Shown here in pieces: positions 22,566 through 31,533 of a stretch of 39,465 nt of DNA (positions are counted from its first letter, which is position 1; every line of letters begins with the position of its first letter). This stretch comes from Endomicrobiellum devescovinae (GTDB lineage: Bacteria; Elusimicrobiota; Endomicrobiia; Endomicrobiales; Endomicrobiaceae). The translations under genes and the position numbers were made by a program. Below the pieces are notes generated by a model. It had not been told where the DNA came from. It did no database searches and worked only from the letters and a program-made list of their open reading frames with translations. The stretch spans positions 1 through 39,465 of the forward strand of contig JAIRSK010000046.1 of NCBI GenBank assembly GCA_031255495.1, read 5' to 3'.

Positions 22566-24545
22566 TTATTTTTGATTTATATACATATCTGAAGCTGATA
22601 TAGTTCTCTTATAGTATTCTAACATAAAATTGTGCTCATCAGTTGGCTCCGTTAAAGAAAGTATTTTAGATTTAGCGTCAAAATTAAAATATAAAATTTT
22701 TCCGTTTTCTATGTTAAATAAGACGGCTTTATCTCTTGATAATATGAAACCGTTGCTGTTAAATGCTATATGATTTTTGTCTTGGTCCAACATGCTTACT
22801 CCTGCAGCTATATACTCTACTTGTGAAAGTGACAAATCGTAAAGAGTAGGCGCTATATCAATATGGCATGCTGTGATACTTGCATCAATTTTTTTCTTCA
22901 ATTTCTCTGGTACATATAAATACATAGGAACAGCGTATCTTTTAAACAGTTCTTCAGGAACAAAAGCTTTAACTTCTCTAAGATTATGGTCGCCTGTTAT
23001 AACAACTATAGTGTTATCCTTAAATTCAGAATTTTTTACAATATCCAAAAATTTAGAGGCTTCCCTATTGGCAAACTGATAAGTTTCAAAAATTCTTTTA
23101 AGATGCGGTTCCCCTGGCATCATATGTTCAAGTTCTTTAGGAATTTCAAGTTTTAAAGGTTTATAATATGGAGGCGTTTTATAAGGAGGATGGGTCGCTG
23201 TGGACATTGCATAAATAAATTGAGGTTTATTATTATTTTTCAGCTCTCTTAAAACAATTTCAAAAAACTGAGCATCATTAATACCCCACTCGTGACGATG
23301 TTCATTTTTTATAGAGCCCTCTCCATATATTTCGTCAAATCCTTGCGCTTTTAAAAAGTCTTCAAGCCCACGCCAAGCAAGACTCCCTCCGTAAACAGCT
23401 TTTGTAACGTAACCGGACTTTTTATAAGGCAAAATTAAAGAGCTTGAAAAATGTTTATACGCTTTAGGGCTTTGCGTTACCTGAATAGAAAAAGGTCTTT
23501 GAGGCATGTTAAGAATTGTTGATTCCAAGCAATGTATTGTTATTACGCCAGCTGGTAAAAAATTATACAAAACCAAATCTTCGTCAAAATGTTTCTTCAG
23601 CTCTCCAAGTATGTTAAATTTTTCGCTATTATACAAAACGGGAAGTTCCCCAAAACTTTCCAAAACTATAAAGACCACGTTTGGCTTTATCTCTTCGGCT
23701 TCAGTATTTTTAATTGATATTTTGCTAAATATTGATAAATCAATATCTTCCTCATCTAAACCAAGTTTTTTTGCAATATTTATTTTATCTCTGCTTTGTT
23801 CAGTTTTCGCTTGAATTGCGTCTGTAATTGAGTGCGCTGCTGTTAGCGCTATATTGTTTATGAATGAGTTTGTAGATATTTGCGCATGGAACTTTCCTAA
23901 AGGAAACATTGAAACCGTACCTCTTGCAAATAAAAATGTTATAAGCGGTATTAAAAGAACAATAAGTATTTTAACAAAAACATTCAAATAAGAAGAGTTT
24001 ATAAGACGACGTATATTAAGAAGTTCTTTTGTGCTTATAGAAACAATTTTGCATATTATAAACACGACTAAAATCAATGCAGGCAAAGCTATATAAAAAC
24101 GCCAATCAGAGATAATTGTTTTTATCAAAGCAAAAGTGTCATCGTCAAAAAAATCAAACAATAATATATTTACGTGTTCCCCGAAACAAATATAAAACCC
24201 AAAATCAATGGCAGTAGCTAAAGCTATTGCTATGAAAGAAAGACAATACCAAAGTTTTATAATGAATATTGCTTTTTTGAATAACCTTAGATTTCTTATC
24301 AACAAAAGAATCGTAAAAATGAGAATCACAAAAGAATTTATATACGCCAGAATTGATAAATCAAAACGCAAACCTAGAACAAATGCATTAAATATGTCTC
24401 TAAAATGTCCAAACAGCGCAATATTTTTGAAGAAAAAAAAGAAAAATATTCTATAGAGAGTCATTGCTGCCAGTGCCGCTACATTTAGCGGAATTATTTT
24501 AACTACGCAATCAATATAATTTTCAAAATTAAACTTTTTGGACAT
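22566..24545 (-). CDS. LtaS/MdoB-like phosphoglycerol-transferase-type membrane enzyme (copy 1)
   Basis: A 659-residue membrane enzyme of the alkaline-phosphatase/sulfatase superfamily. Five hydrophobic helices fill about residues 20-210; the extracytoplasmic catalytic domain (about 285-640) has the metal Glu in VFIVLESFG (Glu296), the probable nucleophile Thr336 in AGVITIHCLES, and the GDHN metal site (Asp519, His520). Members make glycerol-phosphate polymers (LtaS) or decorate periplasmic glucans and LPS (MdoB/OpgB, EptA-like). In an LPS-bearing cell, envelope decoration is more likely than lipoteichoic acid. It is paralogous to the gene at 31579. It leads lemA and htpX; GAGAGG lies about 12 bases before the ATG. 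Confidence 0.82.
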   Translation of the reverse strand: MSKKFNFENYIDCVVKIIPLNVAALAAMTLYRIFFFFFFKNIALFGHFRDIFNAFVLGLRFDLSILAYINSFVILIFTILLLIRNLRLFKKAIFIIKLWYCLSFIAIALATAIDFGFYICFGEHVNILLFDFFDDDTFALIKTIISDWRFYIALPALILVVFIICKIVSISTKELLNIRRLINSSYLNVFVKILIVLLIPLITFLFARGTVSMFPLGKFHAQISTNSFINNIALTAAHSITDAIQAKTEQSRDKINIAKKLGLDEEDIDLSIFSKISIKNTEAEEIKPNVVFIVLESFGELPVLYNSEKFNILGELKKHFDEDLVLYNFLPAGVITIHCLESTILNMPQRPFSIQVTQSPKAYKHFSSSLILPYKKSGYVTKAVYGGSLAWRGLEDFLKAQGFDEIYGEGSIKNEHRHEWGINDAQFFEIVLRELKNNNKPQFIYAMSTATHPPYKTPPYYKPLKLEIPKELEHMMPGEPHLKRIFETYQFANREASKFLDIVKNSEFKDNTIVVITGDHNLREVKAFVPEELFKRYAVPMYLYVPEKLKKKIDASITACHIDIAPTLYDLSLSQVEYIAAGVSMLDQDKNHIAFNSNGFILSRDKAVLFNIENGKILYFNFDAKSKILSLTEPTDEHNFMLEYYKRTISASDMYINQK

Positions 24546-24738
24546 ATATTAAAAAACCTCTCGTTAATTTTAATAATATTATATTTTACTAAAAATTATA
24601 TTTCATATAAATTTCATAGATATATTAATAGCTATATTTAAATGCTAATTGCAAATTCAAAATCTAAAATAATAGATTTTTATAGTTTCTAAGGCTAAGC
24701 AAATTTTTCCAATTGAATTCCTCCCAAAAGAAGTTGAA
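24546..24738. promoter_or_regulatory. Divergent A+T-rich promoter region with an inverted repeat
   Basis: This 193-base gap separates the minus-strand LtaS-like gene from the plus-strand M23 gene, so both promoters must lie here. It has several TATAAT-like words on the minus strand (in 24570-24605) and a possible TTGCAA/TAGATT pair on the plus strand (24649-24654 and 24673-24678). A perfect 8-base inverted repeat with a six-base gap (24659-24666 with 24673-24680) could be an operator or a weak hairpin. No single promoter can be fixed with confidence in such A+T-rich sequence. Confidence 0.3.
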
Positions 24739-25731
24739 ATGAAAAGGATAGTTTTGTATCATTATTTCATGAAAATGCTCAGTAAAAGTAAAACGTGGTT
24801 TAAGAAGCGTATTACTATACTTTTTATTCCCCACGGCAAAAAAAGCCCTTTTAAGGTTAGCCTTTCTCTAATGGTTATGTGCGTTTTTGTTGTGTCGTGG
24901 ACAGGGATAACCGTTTGGTCAGGCTATATTGCGGGCAGACACATTGATTATACCGCAATAAAAGCTGACAACAAAATAATGACGGTGATGCTTGCATATA
25001 AGCTTGAGCAAATAAAAGGTATGTTGGAACAAGCCCAGCAGAACGATGAAAAAATCCGCAGTGTGCTATCCTTAGGGACGAAAAGATCCATAATAGAAGA
25101 AGGTCTTGGACAGAATTTAGGCGAAGGAGGACCTGCCCCTACTTACTCTAATGCTTTAATTTCAATTCTCTCAGGAAAACCTAATTCTCTAAACTATTCA
25201 GATCTTTCCCATCAAATAGATATTCTCTCTGAAAAGTATAAATTTATGGAGCAAAATTATGATGAGATAATAGCGCACATAGATAAACAAAAGTCGTTAT
25301 TTATGGCTATGCCGTGCGGTTGTCCTTGCGATGGGCGAATAACTTCAGTTTATGGTTTTAGAATGCACCCTATATATTTAGTAAGAGATTTTCATTCGGG
25401 TCTTGATATAGCAAACAAAGTGAACACGCCAATAGTTTGTACAGCAAATGGTAAGGTCGTCTATTCAGGCTGGCAGTCAGGTTATGGCAATACAATCGTG
25501 GTAGATCATGGACATAACTATAGAACTGTTTATGGACATCTCTCAAAGAGACTGGTAAAATCTGGTTTTTATGTTTCAAGAGGGCAGATAATTGCCAAAA
25601 TAGGAAACACAGGCTCATCTACAGGTTCTCACTTGCATTATGAAGTTCACTTTAAAGGTAGAGCTATAAATCCGAAGCCATATTTAACAGATTATTTTTT
25701 TGCTAAATCTGAAAGGAATGACAATGCTTAA
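24739..25731 (+). CDS. M23 family metallopeptidase, membrane-anchored
   Basis: A 330-residue peptidoglycan endopeptidase. After a basic N-terminus comes one transmembrane helix (about 45-70), a helical/coiled-coil part (about 75-185) with LEQIKGMLEQAQQNDEKI, and the C-terminal LytM domain (about 200-315). Zinc ligands are visible in FHSGLDIAN (His and Asp of HxGxD) and HLHYEV (HxH), with the SSTGSHLHYE context intact, so it should be active. The start is uncertain: ATG 24739 has weak AAGAAG upstream, and ATG 24769 would remove ten residues. It overlaps the bactofilin gene by eight bases, a pairing known in cell-shape loci of curved and stalked bacteria. Confidence 0.88.
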   Translation: MKRIVLYHYFMKMLSKSKTWFKKRITILFIPHGKKSPFKVSLSLMVMCVFVVSWTGITVWSGYIAGRHIDYTAIKADNKIMTVMLAYKLEQIKGMLEQAQQNDEKIRSVLSLGTKRSIIEEGLGQNLGEGGPAPTYSNALISILSGKPNSLNYSDLSHQIDILSEKYKFMEQNYDEIIAHIDKQKSLFMAMPCGCPCDGRITSVYGFRMHPIYLVRDFHSGLDIANKVNTPIVCTANGKVVYSGWQSGYGNTIVVDHGHNYRTVYGHLSKRLVKSGFYVSRGQIIAKIGNTGSSTGSHLHYEVHFKGRAINPKPYLTDYFFAKSERNDNA

Positions 25732-26098
25732 GAAAAAAGCAAAAAATTTACTTGACGAAGTGGAAACTCTCATCGGACGAAATGCAGTTTTTGAAGGGAC
25801 AATAAAAACGGATAAAGTTATACGCATAGATGGCAAAGTTTCTGGAAATATTTATGCCGGAGGCGTAATAATAGGCGAAACAGCTGAAATAACTGGAGAC
25901 ATAGAAGGCAATATTATATTGGCTGGTGGAGTCGTAAAGGGAAATATCAACGCTGCAGAAAACATAGAACTTCTTCCTTCTGCAAAGATATTCGGAGACA
26001 TAAAAACAAATGCGCTTTCCATAGCAGAAGGAGCACAATTCTATGGAAAATCTTCAATGACAATAAAAGAAAAAATCAATGGAGCGGAAACGAAATGA
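25724..26098 (+). CDS. Bactofilin (polymer-forming cytoskeletal protein)
   Basis: A 124-residue bactofilin (DUF583). The beta-helix core has repeated strands of about 17-18 residues: AVFEGTIKTDKVIRIDGKVS, NIYAGGVIIGETAEITGDIE, NIILAGGVVKGNINAAENI and SAKIFGDIKTNALSIAEGA; each turn is rich in Gly and Ile/Val. Bactofilins form membrane-linked filaments that localise cell-wall enzymes. The frame is open from 25700, but ATG 25724 with AAAGGA (25710-25715) gives the usual basic N-terminal tail; ATG 25718 is another option. The gene overlaps the M23 peptidase, its probable partner, and the next gene overlaps its stop by four bases. Confidence 0.9.
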   Translation: MLKKKAKNLLDEVETLIGRNAVFEGTIKTDKVIRIDGKVSGNIYAGGVIIGETAEITGDIEGNIILAGGVVKGNINAAENIELLPSAKIFGDIKTNALSIAEGAQFYGKSSMTIKEKINGAETK

Positions 26099-26757
26099 TG
26101 AATTTTTTTAGAAAGCATATGCGTGCGATTTTTATTGTAACTATACTAACTTTTTTAGGTGGAATATTTCTTGGAGCGGGATCATACTTATTTAACAAAT
26201 CTTCGGATTTTGCTGCTAAAATAAATGGAACAAAAATCCCAATGAATTTATTTTATTCAATTTATAAAAGTTCAGTAAAAAGCTATCAACAGGCTACAAA
26301 CAAACCTTTGGATGAAAAAGAATTAAATGAAATTAAGGCAAGAGTTATTCAGACATTAGTACAAACTGAGCTGCTTTGTCAGGAAGCTAAAAAATATGGG
26401 ATTATAGTTACAGACGAAGAATTGAAATCCGATTTACAAAACTCTTTAGAATTTAAAGATGGCGACTCTTTTAATATACTTAAGTACACGGCATTTCTAA
26501 ATACCATACAGATGAAGCCTAAAGATTATGAAAGTCTTAGAAAAAAGCAGCTGATGGCAAACAAAGTAAAAATGGTAATGGCGTCTTCCGTAAAACTGTG
26601 GAATTACGAAGTTGAGTCTGCAAGCAAGCAAAATCCTCCTGTACATAAAAACGATTTGTTTTTTACAAAAGTAAATGTAATTTTAACAGAGTGGTATGTT
26701 GGGGCAATAAGAAATTCAAATGTAGTAAGCAACGATATAATCTTTAAAGTGGCTTAG
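26095..26757 (+). CDS. SurA-N/PpiD-like membrane-anchored chaperone without a PPIase domain
   Basis: A 220-residue protein with one N-terminal transmembrane helix (about 11-33) and a periplasmic helical domain. AAKINGTKIPMNLFYSIYKS, RVIQTLVQTELLCQEAKKYG and IIVTDEELKSDLQN are the SurA N-terminal/SurA_N_3 pattern found in SurA, PpiD and PrsA-like foldases. The parvulin domain that normally follows is absent: from about residue 170 on the sequence is short and unrecognised, and the protein ends at a clean stop before a strong terminator. It could be a chaperone-only protein or a gene that lost its 3' part. Overlap with the bactofilin stop by four bases suggests a role in the same cell-envelope unit. 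Confidence 0.72.
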   Translation: MMNFFRKHMRAIFIVTILTFLGGIFLGAGSYLFNKSSDFAAKINGTKIPMNLFYSIYKSSVKSYQQATNKPLDEKELNEIKARVIQTLVQTELLCQEAKKYGIIVTDEELKSDLQNSLEFKDGDSFNILKYTAFLNTIQMKPKDYESLRKKQLMANKVKMVMASSVKLWNYEVESASKQNPPVHKNDLFFTKVNVILTEWYVGAIRNSNVVSNDIIFKVA

Positions 26758-26773
26758 TAAACTACTCGCTTTA

Positions 26774-26814
26774 CAAGGCTCCTTAGATTAAAATCTAATG
26801 AGCCTTGTTTTTTA
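26774..26814 (+). terminator. Rho-independent terminator after the M23-bactofilin unit
   Basis: A 16-position stem pairs 26774-26789 with 26794-26809 around a four-base loop, with a single C-T mismatch, and is followed by a run of six T (26809-26814). It lies 16 bases after the stop codon and separates the cell-wall unit from the purine cluster. Confidence 0.9.
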
Positions 26815-26891
26815 CCTGTTTAAAATCCTTATACTGCTTTTTCTTATAATTTCCTAAAGAAAGAAATAATGAAAAATTAATATAAAATTTA

Positions 26892-26897
26892 TATAAT
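26892..26897 (+). promoter_or_regulatory. Probable -10 box of the purine cluster
   Basis: TATAAT occurs at 26892-26897, 31 bases before the purC ATG, with AGAGGG as ribosome site at 26915-26920. No convincing -35 box is seen at the right distance, and the 26815-26928 leader holds no purine-riboswitch pattern that I can recognise. A second TATAAT is at 26845-26850. The call is weak because the region is very A+T-rich. Confidence 0.35.
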
Positions 26898-26928
26898 TTT
26901 TACTATAAAACGTAAGAGGGAATCAAAA

Positions 26929-27813
26929 ATGAGCGATCAAGAAAACAGCATAAACCTTCCTTTAGTGCATAAAGGCAAGGTTAGAAATGTTTATGACTTA
27001 GGTCAGAGCTACCTCATAGTAGCTTCTGACAGAATTTCGGCGTTTGACCATGTGCTCCCTACTCTTATTCCAAATAAGGGCAAGGTTTTGCACAAACTTT
27101 CAATGTTCTGGTTTGATTTTGTTTATGGGATAGTTCCGAATCATATTATCACTGGAGATTTTAATACATTTCCTACGGGACTTAAGAAATATGAATATCT
27201 CCGCGACAGGTCAATGATAGTGAAAAAAGCCAACAGACTAGATATTGAATGTATAGTTAGGGGGTACTTAGCGGGTTCAGGTTGGAAAGAATATCAAAAA
27301 TCTCAAACAGTTTGCGCAATAAAATTACTGTCGGGATTAAAAGAATCTTCTAGACTGCCCGAGCCTATTTTCACGCCGTCAAGCAAAGAAGAAGGCGGTA
27401 AGCACGATGAAAATATTTCTTTTGAAGAGACTGTAAAAAGAGTTGGAAAAGACACTGCAGAAAGTTTAAAGAGAATTTCAATAGAGCTTTATAAAAAAAT
27501 CAGTGATTATGCTTTGACAAAGGGCATAATAGTTGCAGATACGAAGTTAGAATTTGGTTTTTATGACAATAATCTGATACTGATAGATGAAATTTTTACG
27601 CCAGATTCTTCAAGATTTTGGGAAATGAGCAAATATGAAGAAGGCAAGCCTCAAGACAGTCTTGATAAACAATACATCAGAGATTATCTTGAGAGTATAA
27701 ATTGGGATAAGTCTTCTCCAGCTCCTGTTCTTCCAAAAGAGGTTGTTGAAAAAACTATGGAAAAATACGTCACTGCGTACGAAAAATTGACTGGAGAAAT
27801 TTTTAATGTTTGA
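26929..27813 (+). CDS. purC: Phosphoribosylaminoimidazole-succinocarboxamide synthase
   Basis: Joins CAIR with aspartate, using ATP, to form SAICAR in purine synthesis. The 294-residue protein has the glycine-rich HKGKVRNVYDLG start (15-26), SDRISAFDHVLPTLIPNKG, the ECIVRGYLAGSGWKEY block (about 107-122) and LIDEIFTPDSSRFW (about 213-226). It matches the longer SAICAR synthetase branch (about 290-310) rather than the roughly 240-residue form. It opens the pur cluster behind a strong terminator, and overlaps purS by eight bases. Confidence 0.95.
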   Translation: MSDQENSINLPLVHKGKVRNVYDLGQSYLIVASDRISAFDHVLPTLIPNKGKVLHKLSMFWFDFVYGIVPNHIITGDFNTFPTGLKKYEYLRDRSMIVKKANRLDIECIVRGYLAGSGWKEYQKSQTVCAIKLLSGLKESSRLPEPIFTPSSKEEGGKHDENISFEETVKRVGKDTAESLKRISIELYKKISDYALTKGIIVADTKLEFGFYDNNLILIDEIFTPDSSRFWEMSKYEEGKPQDSLDKQYIRDYLESINWDKSSPAPVLPKEVVEKTMEKYVTAYEKLTGEIFNV

Positions 27814-28261
27814 GATAGATATTTTTACAAAGGAAGGGTTTAAAGATTCTCGCGGAGAGCATGTGTTGTCCGACATCTTAGGTATTGGTATTAAAGGCGT
27901 AAAAAAAGTTGACTATTCTCCATTCTATATTATAGATGGAGATATAAATAAGAGTGAAGCTAAAACGATAGCTTCAGAACTGCTCAGCGATAAAATAACT
28001 GAAGGATTTAAAGTTGGTTTTGGTACGCAAGAAAAAAAATCCAAAAATCCAATTATAGAAGTTTTGTATAAAAAAGGTGTTACAGATACTGTTTCTGAAA
28101 GCGTTGCGAAAGCCATAAAAGATTTGGGGATTACTAAAGATGTTAAAGTTAAAACAGGGCATAAATATTATTTACACGGAAACGTCTCTCAAGACGTTTT
28201 AAATAAAATAGCTGTAAAATTATTAGCCAACACATTAGTCCAAGAGTATAAAATAAAATGA
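27806..28261 (+). CDS. purS: FGAM synthase subunit PurS, tandem double-domain form
   Basis: PurS is a small subunit that helps pass ammonia from PurQ to PurL in FGAM synthase. Usual PurS is about 80 residues; this one has 151 and shows two copies of the fold: residues 1-78 (IDIFTKEGFKDSRGEHV, then IKGVKKVDYSPFYIIDGD) and 84-151 (IEVLYKKGVTDTVSESVAKA, then ITKDVKVKTGHKYYLHGN). The two halves match in order and spacing: a beta strand, the Lys-x-Gly-[FV]-x-D site, a helix and a closing strand. So the normal dimer of PurS may be made within one chain. It overlaps purC by eight bases and purL by four. Confidence 0.85.
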   Translation: MFEIDIFTKEGFKDSRGEHVLSDILGIGIKGVKKVDYSPFYIIDGDINKSEAKTIASELLSDKITEGFKVGFGTQEKKSKNPIIEVLYKKGVTDTVSESVAKAIKDLGITKDVKVKTGHKYYLHGNVSQDVLNKIAVKLLANTLVQEYKIK

Positions 28262-30669
28262 AAAATAAAACTAGTTGCAGAACTATAGAAATTTTAAATT
28301 TGTCGGACAAAGAGTTAATAGATCTTAGCGCTAAAAATGTTCTTTCTTTGTCGCTTGACGAAATGAAATCCGTACAGTCTTATTTTAGAAAGTTAAAAAG
28401 AAACCCCACAGATGTGGAAATAGAGACAATAGCGCAGACATGGAGCGAACATTGTAAGCATAAAACGCTTACTGGGATAATAGAATATACAGAAGAAAAA
28501 TATTCCAAAAAAACAAAAAGAACTTACAATAACCTTTTAAAAGAAACTGTTTTTAAAGCTACTATGGAATTAAACAAAAAGTGGTGTCTATCGGTATTTA
28601 AAGACAATGCCGGTATAATAGAATTTGACGCCAAAAACGGAGTAGCTTTTAAAGTTGAGACCCATAATCATCCATCGGCTCTTGAGCCATACGGAGGTTC
28701 TGCCACGGGAATAGGTGGTGTTATAAGAGACATATTAGGCGTTGGGCTTGGCGCTAAACCTTTAGCAAATACCGACGTGTTTTGTTTTGGTAATCCTGAC
28801 ACAAAAGATTCTCAAGTACCTGAAGGTATGCATCACCCGAAGAGAATAGCTAAAGGCGTTGTGGCAGGTGTGAGGGATTACGGCAATAGAATGGGAATAC
28901 CCACCGTAAACGGAGCCGTTTATTTTGACGATGGATATATGGCAAACCCGCTTGTTTATTGCGGTACTATGGGAATAATCCCTAAAAATAAAATTGATAA
29001 AAAAGTTAATTCAGGTGATTTAATTTTAGTTGTTGGCGGAAGAACAGGCAGAGACGGGATACATGGAGCGACGTTTTCTTCCATACAGCTTGATCAAGAG
29101 TCTGACGTAAGCGCTGTTCAGATAGGAAACCCAATAGTTGAAAAGAAAGTTTTAGATACAATGCTCAAAGCTAGAGATCTGAACCTTTATAGAGCTGTTA
29201 CCGATTGCGGAGCTGGAGGGCTATCCAGCGCTATAGGCGAGCTTGGCGAAAAGACAGGGGCTATTGTTTACTTAGATAAAGTGCCTTTAAAATATGACGG
29301 ACTTGTACCTTGGGAAATATGGATTTCCGAAGCTCAAGAAAGAATGGTGTTTGCAGTTCCGCCGAAAAATAAGAAACGAATAGTTGAACTATTTAAGAAA
29401 GAAAATGTTGAAGCTGTATTTGTCGGAGAATTTACAAAAGATAAAAAATTGACGTTAAAGTATAATGGTCATGTTGTGGCGAGTATGGATATGTCTTTTT
29501 TACATGATGGAATTCCAAAGCCTAAAAGACCTGCTGTTTGCAAAATAAAAGAAGAAAAGGTTCAGAAACCTATTAAAATGACTTCGGCTGACCTTTCAAA
29601 AACTTTGAAATCTGCTCTTTCAGATTTAAACGTATGTTCAAAAGAATGGATTATAAGGCAATACGACCACGAAGTACAAGGTCAAACTATTGTAAAGCCT
29701 TTGCAAGGTACAGATATAGAGGTTTCAGGACCCGGCGACGCATCTGTTATATTTCCTTATACATCGGTGAATGGAACTAAAAAGGGAGTTGTTTTATCTA
29801 ATGGATTAAATCCTAGCTATGGGAAAATAAATACGTATAAAATGGCTGCTTCTGCTATAGAAGAATCTTTAAGAAATGCTGTGGCTGTTGGCGCAGATGT
29901 AGAAAAAATGTCACTTCTTGACAATTTTTGCTGGGGAAATCCTAACAAACCTGAAATTTTAGGGAGTTTAGTAAGAGCAGCAAATGCTTGTTACGATATG
30001 TCAAAAGCATTTGACATTCCTTTTATATCTGGCAAAGACAGTTTGCATAATGAGTACTCCATTGGCGGAAAAAAATATTCTATACCGCCAGCGCTTTTAA
30101 TATCCGCAATGGGCGTTATAGAAAATGCCGCAAATACAGTTACAATGCCGCTTAAAAATGATGGAAATAAAATATTTGTTCTTGGCGTTACGAGAAATGA
30201 GATTGCTGGTTCCGTTCTTGCAAAGATAAAAAATATTAAAGACGGGATTGTTCCTGTCGTGTATCCAAAAGAATCAAAAGAAGTAATGAAGAGAATTTAT
30301 AAAGCTATAAACAATGGCTTAATAGAGTCTTGCCACGATTGTTCTGAAGGTGGTCTTGCAGTTGCAATAAGTGAAATGGCTTTTGCTGGGGATAAAGGTG
30401 TAAAAGTTGATATAGATGCAATCAGAACTAAAGGTAAGTTAAGTGCTGCCGAAATACTTTTTTCTGAGTCAAACGGTAGATTTATAGTTGAAGTAATACC
30501 TGAAAATGAATCTAAGTTCAGAGAGATTTTTAAGAGTTGTGTTTTTGCTGAAGTTGGTTGCGTAACAGAAGATAAATATGTAATTTTTGAAAGCACAAAA
30601 AATAAAATAAAAGTAAAAGAGAAATCAAGAAATCTTTTAAAAGCTTGGCGCAATACTATAAGCTGGTAA
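28258..30669 (+). CDS. purL: FGAM synthase subunit PurL (small type)
   Basis: An ATP-dependent amidotransferase partner that converts FGAR to FGAM. The 803-residue protein is the bacterial/archaeal small PurL type that needs separate PurS and PurQ. Motifs in order: WSEHCKHKT (about 60-68), the catalytic His and ATP site in VETHNHPSALEPYGGSATG (about 134-152), GVVAGVRDYGNRMGIPTVNG, GGRTGRDGIHGATFSS, TDCGAGGLSSA and, in the second half, SGKDSLHNEY and SCHDCSEGGLAVA. It is a little longer than the B. subtilis enzyme (about 740). Coupled to purS by a four-base overlap; purQ follows 17 bases later. Confidence 0.95.
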   Translation: MKNKTSCRTIEILNLSDKELIDLSAKNVLSLSLDEMKSVQSYFRKLKRNPTDVEIETIAQTWSEHCKHKTLTGIIEYTEEKYSKKTKRTYNNLLKETVFKATMELNKKWCLSVFKDNAGIIEFDAKNGVAFKVETHNHPSALEPYGGSATGIGGVIRDILGVGLGAKPLANTDVFCFGNPDTKDSQVPEGMHHPKRIAKGVVAGVRDYGNRMGIPTVNGAVYFDDGYMANPLVYCGTMGIIPKNKIDKKVNSGDLILVVGGRTGRDGIHGATFSSIQLDQESDVSAVQIGNPIVEKKVLDTMLKARDLNLYRAVTDCGAGGLSSAIGELGEKTGAIVYLDKVPLKYDGLVPWEIWISEAQERMVFAVPPKNKKRIVELFKKENVEAVFVGEFTKDKKLTLKYNGHVVASMDMSFLHDGIPKPKRPAVCKIKEEKVQKPIKMTSADLSKTLKSALSDLNVCSKEWIIRQYDHEVQGQTIVKPLQGTDIEVSGPGDASVIFPYTSVNGTKKGVVLSNGLNPSYGKINTYKMAASAIEESLRNAVAVGADVEKMSLLDNFCWGNPNKPEILGSLVRAANACYDMSKAFDIPFISGKDSLHNEYSIGGKKYSIPPALLISAMGVIENAANTVTMPLKNDGNKIFVLGVTRNEIAGSVLAKIKNIKDGIVPVVYPKESKEVMKRIYKAINNGLIESCHDCSEGGLAVAISEMAFAGDKGVKVDIDAIRTKGKLSAAEILFSESNGRFIVEVIPENESKFREIFKSCVFAEVGCVTEDKYVIFESTKNKIKVKEKSRNLLKAWRNTISW

Positions 30670-30686
30670 ATGAGATAGGATAAAAT

Positions 30687-31472
30687 ATGAAAAAAGTAAA
30701 AGCATTGATTTTAAGAACTGCAGGCACAAATTGCGACTATGAAACGCAAGCCGCCTTTGAGATGTGCTCAGCAGTGGCTGAACGAGTACATATCAACTCT
30801 CTTATAGAAAATAAAGATAAAATTTTTGAATACGACATCTTAGCTTTCCCGGGAGGATTTTCTTACGGCGACGACATAGGTTCAGGAAAAGTATTAGCTA
30901 ATGAGATCAAAAATAAACTTGGAGATAAGATAAAAAAATTCTCTTTAAGTGGTAAGCCTGTTATAGGCATATGCAATGGTTTTCAAGTTTTGGTTAAGAT
31001 GGGTTTGCTTCCTGAGCCTAAACTGTTTGAGCAAGTTTCAACGCTTTCTTACAACGATTCGGATAAGTTTGAATGTCGTTGGGTTTATTTAAAAACAGAA
31101 AAAAAAGTTAAGAACGAATCTAATTGTATTTGGACAAAAAATCTCCCTGACATAATAACTTTGCCTGTAGCGCATGGTGAGGGGAAATTTATTCCCGTAA
31201 ACTTTAAACTTTTGGAAGAATTAAATAAAAATAATCAGATTGTATTTAGATACTCAACTAGAAATGGTGCAATTCCAGAATATCCTCTAGCTCCAAATGG
31301 TTCTGTTGAACAGATTGCGGGAATTTGTAACACAAAAGGAAATATTTTTGGTCTTATGCCTCACCCTGAACGATATATGTTTGCTCTTCAACATCCTGCA
31401 AGAGAAGGTTTTGACGGCGAATATGGTTGGGGGAAAATAATATTTCAAAATGCCGTTGATTTCGTAAAATAA
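30687..31472 (+). CDS. purQ: FGAM synthase glutaminase subunit PurQ
   Basis: Class I glutamine amidotransferase subunit that supplies ammonia to PurL. The 261-residue protein has the oxyanion-strand AFPGGFSYGDD (53-63), the nucleophile elbow GICNGFQVL with Cys96, and the His/Glu of the triad in LMPHPERYMF (about 233-242). It is longer than the B. subtilis form (about 227), which is common in several phyla. It is followed by 106 bases holding a palindrome and then an unrelated LtaS-like gene, so the purine cluster is interrupted here. Confidence 0.94.
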   Translation: MKKVKALILRTAGTNCDYETQAAFEMCSAVAERVHINSLIENKDKIFEYDILAFPGGFSYGDDIGSGKVLANEIKNKLGDKIKKFSLSGKPVIGICNGFQVLVKMGLLPEPKLFEQVSTLSYNDSDKFECRWVYLKTEKKVKNESNCIWTKNLPDIITLPVAHGEGKFIPVNFKLLEELNKNNQIVFRYSTRNGAIPEYPLAPNGSVEQIAGICNTKGNIFGLMPHPERYMFALQHPAREGFDGEYGWGKIIFQNAVDFVK

Positions 31473-31533
31473 CAAATCTTTAGATTATTGCCTTTGCTGT
31501 TGTACCTTAGTAGATTTATATGGCAGTCATTTT

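Noticed and set aside
26815..26928. Purine riboswitch before purC
   Set aside because: The leader is short and A+T-rich and shows no paired three-helix core or conserved loop words that I could recognise.
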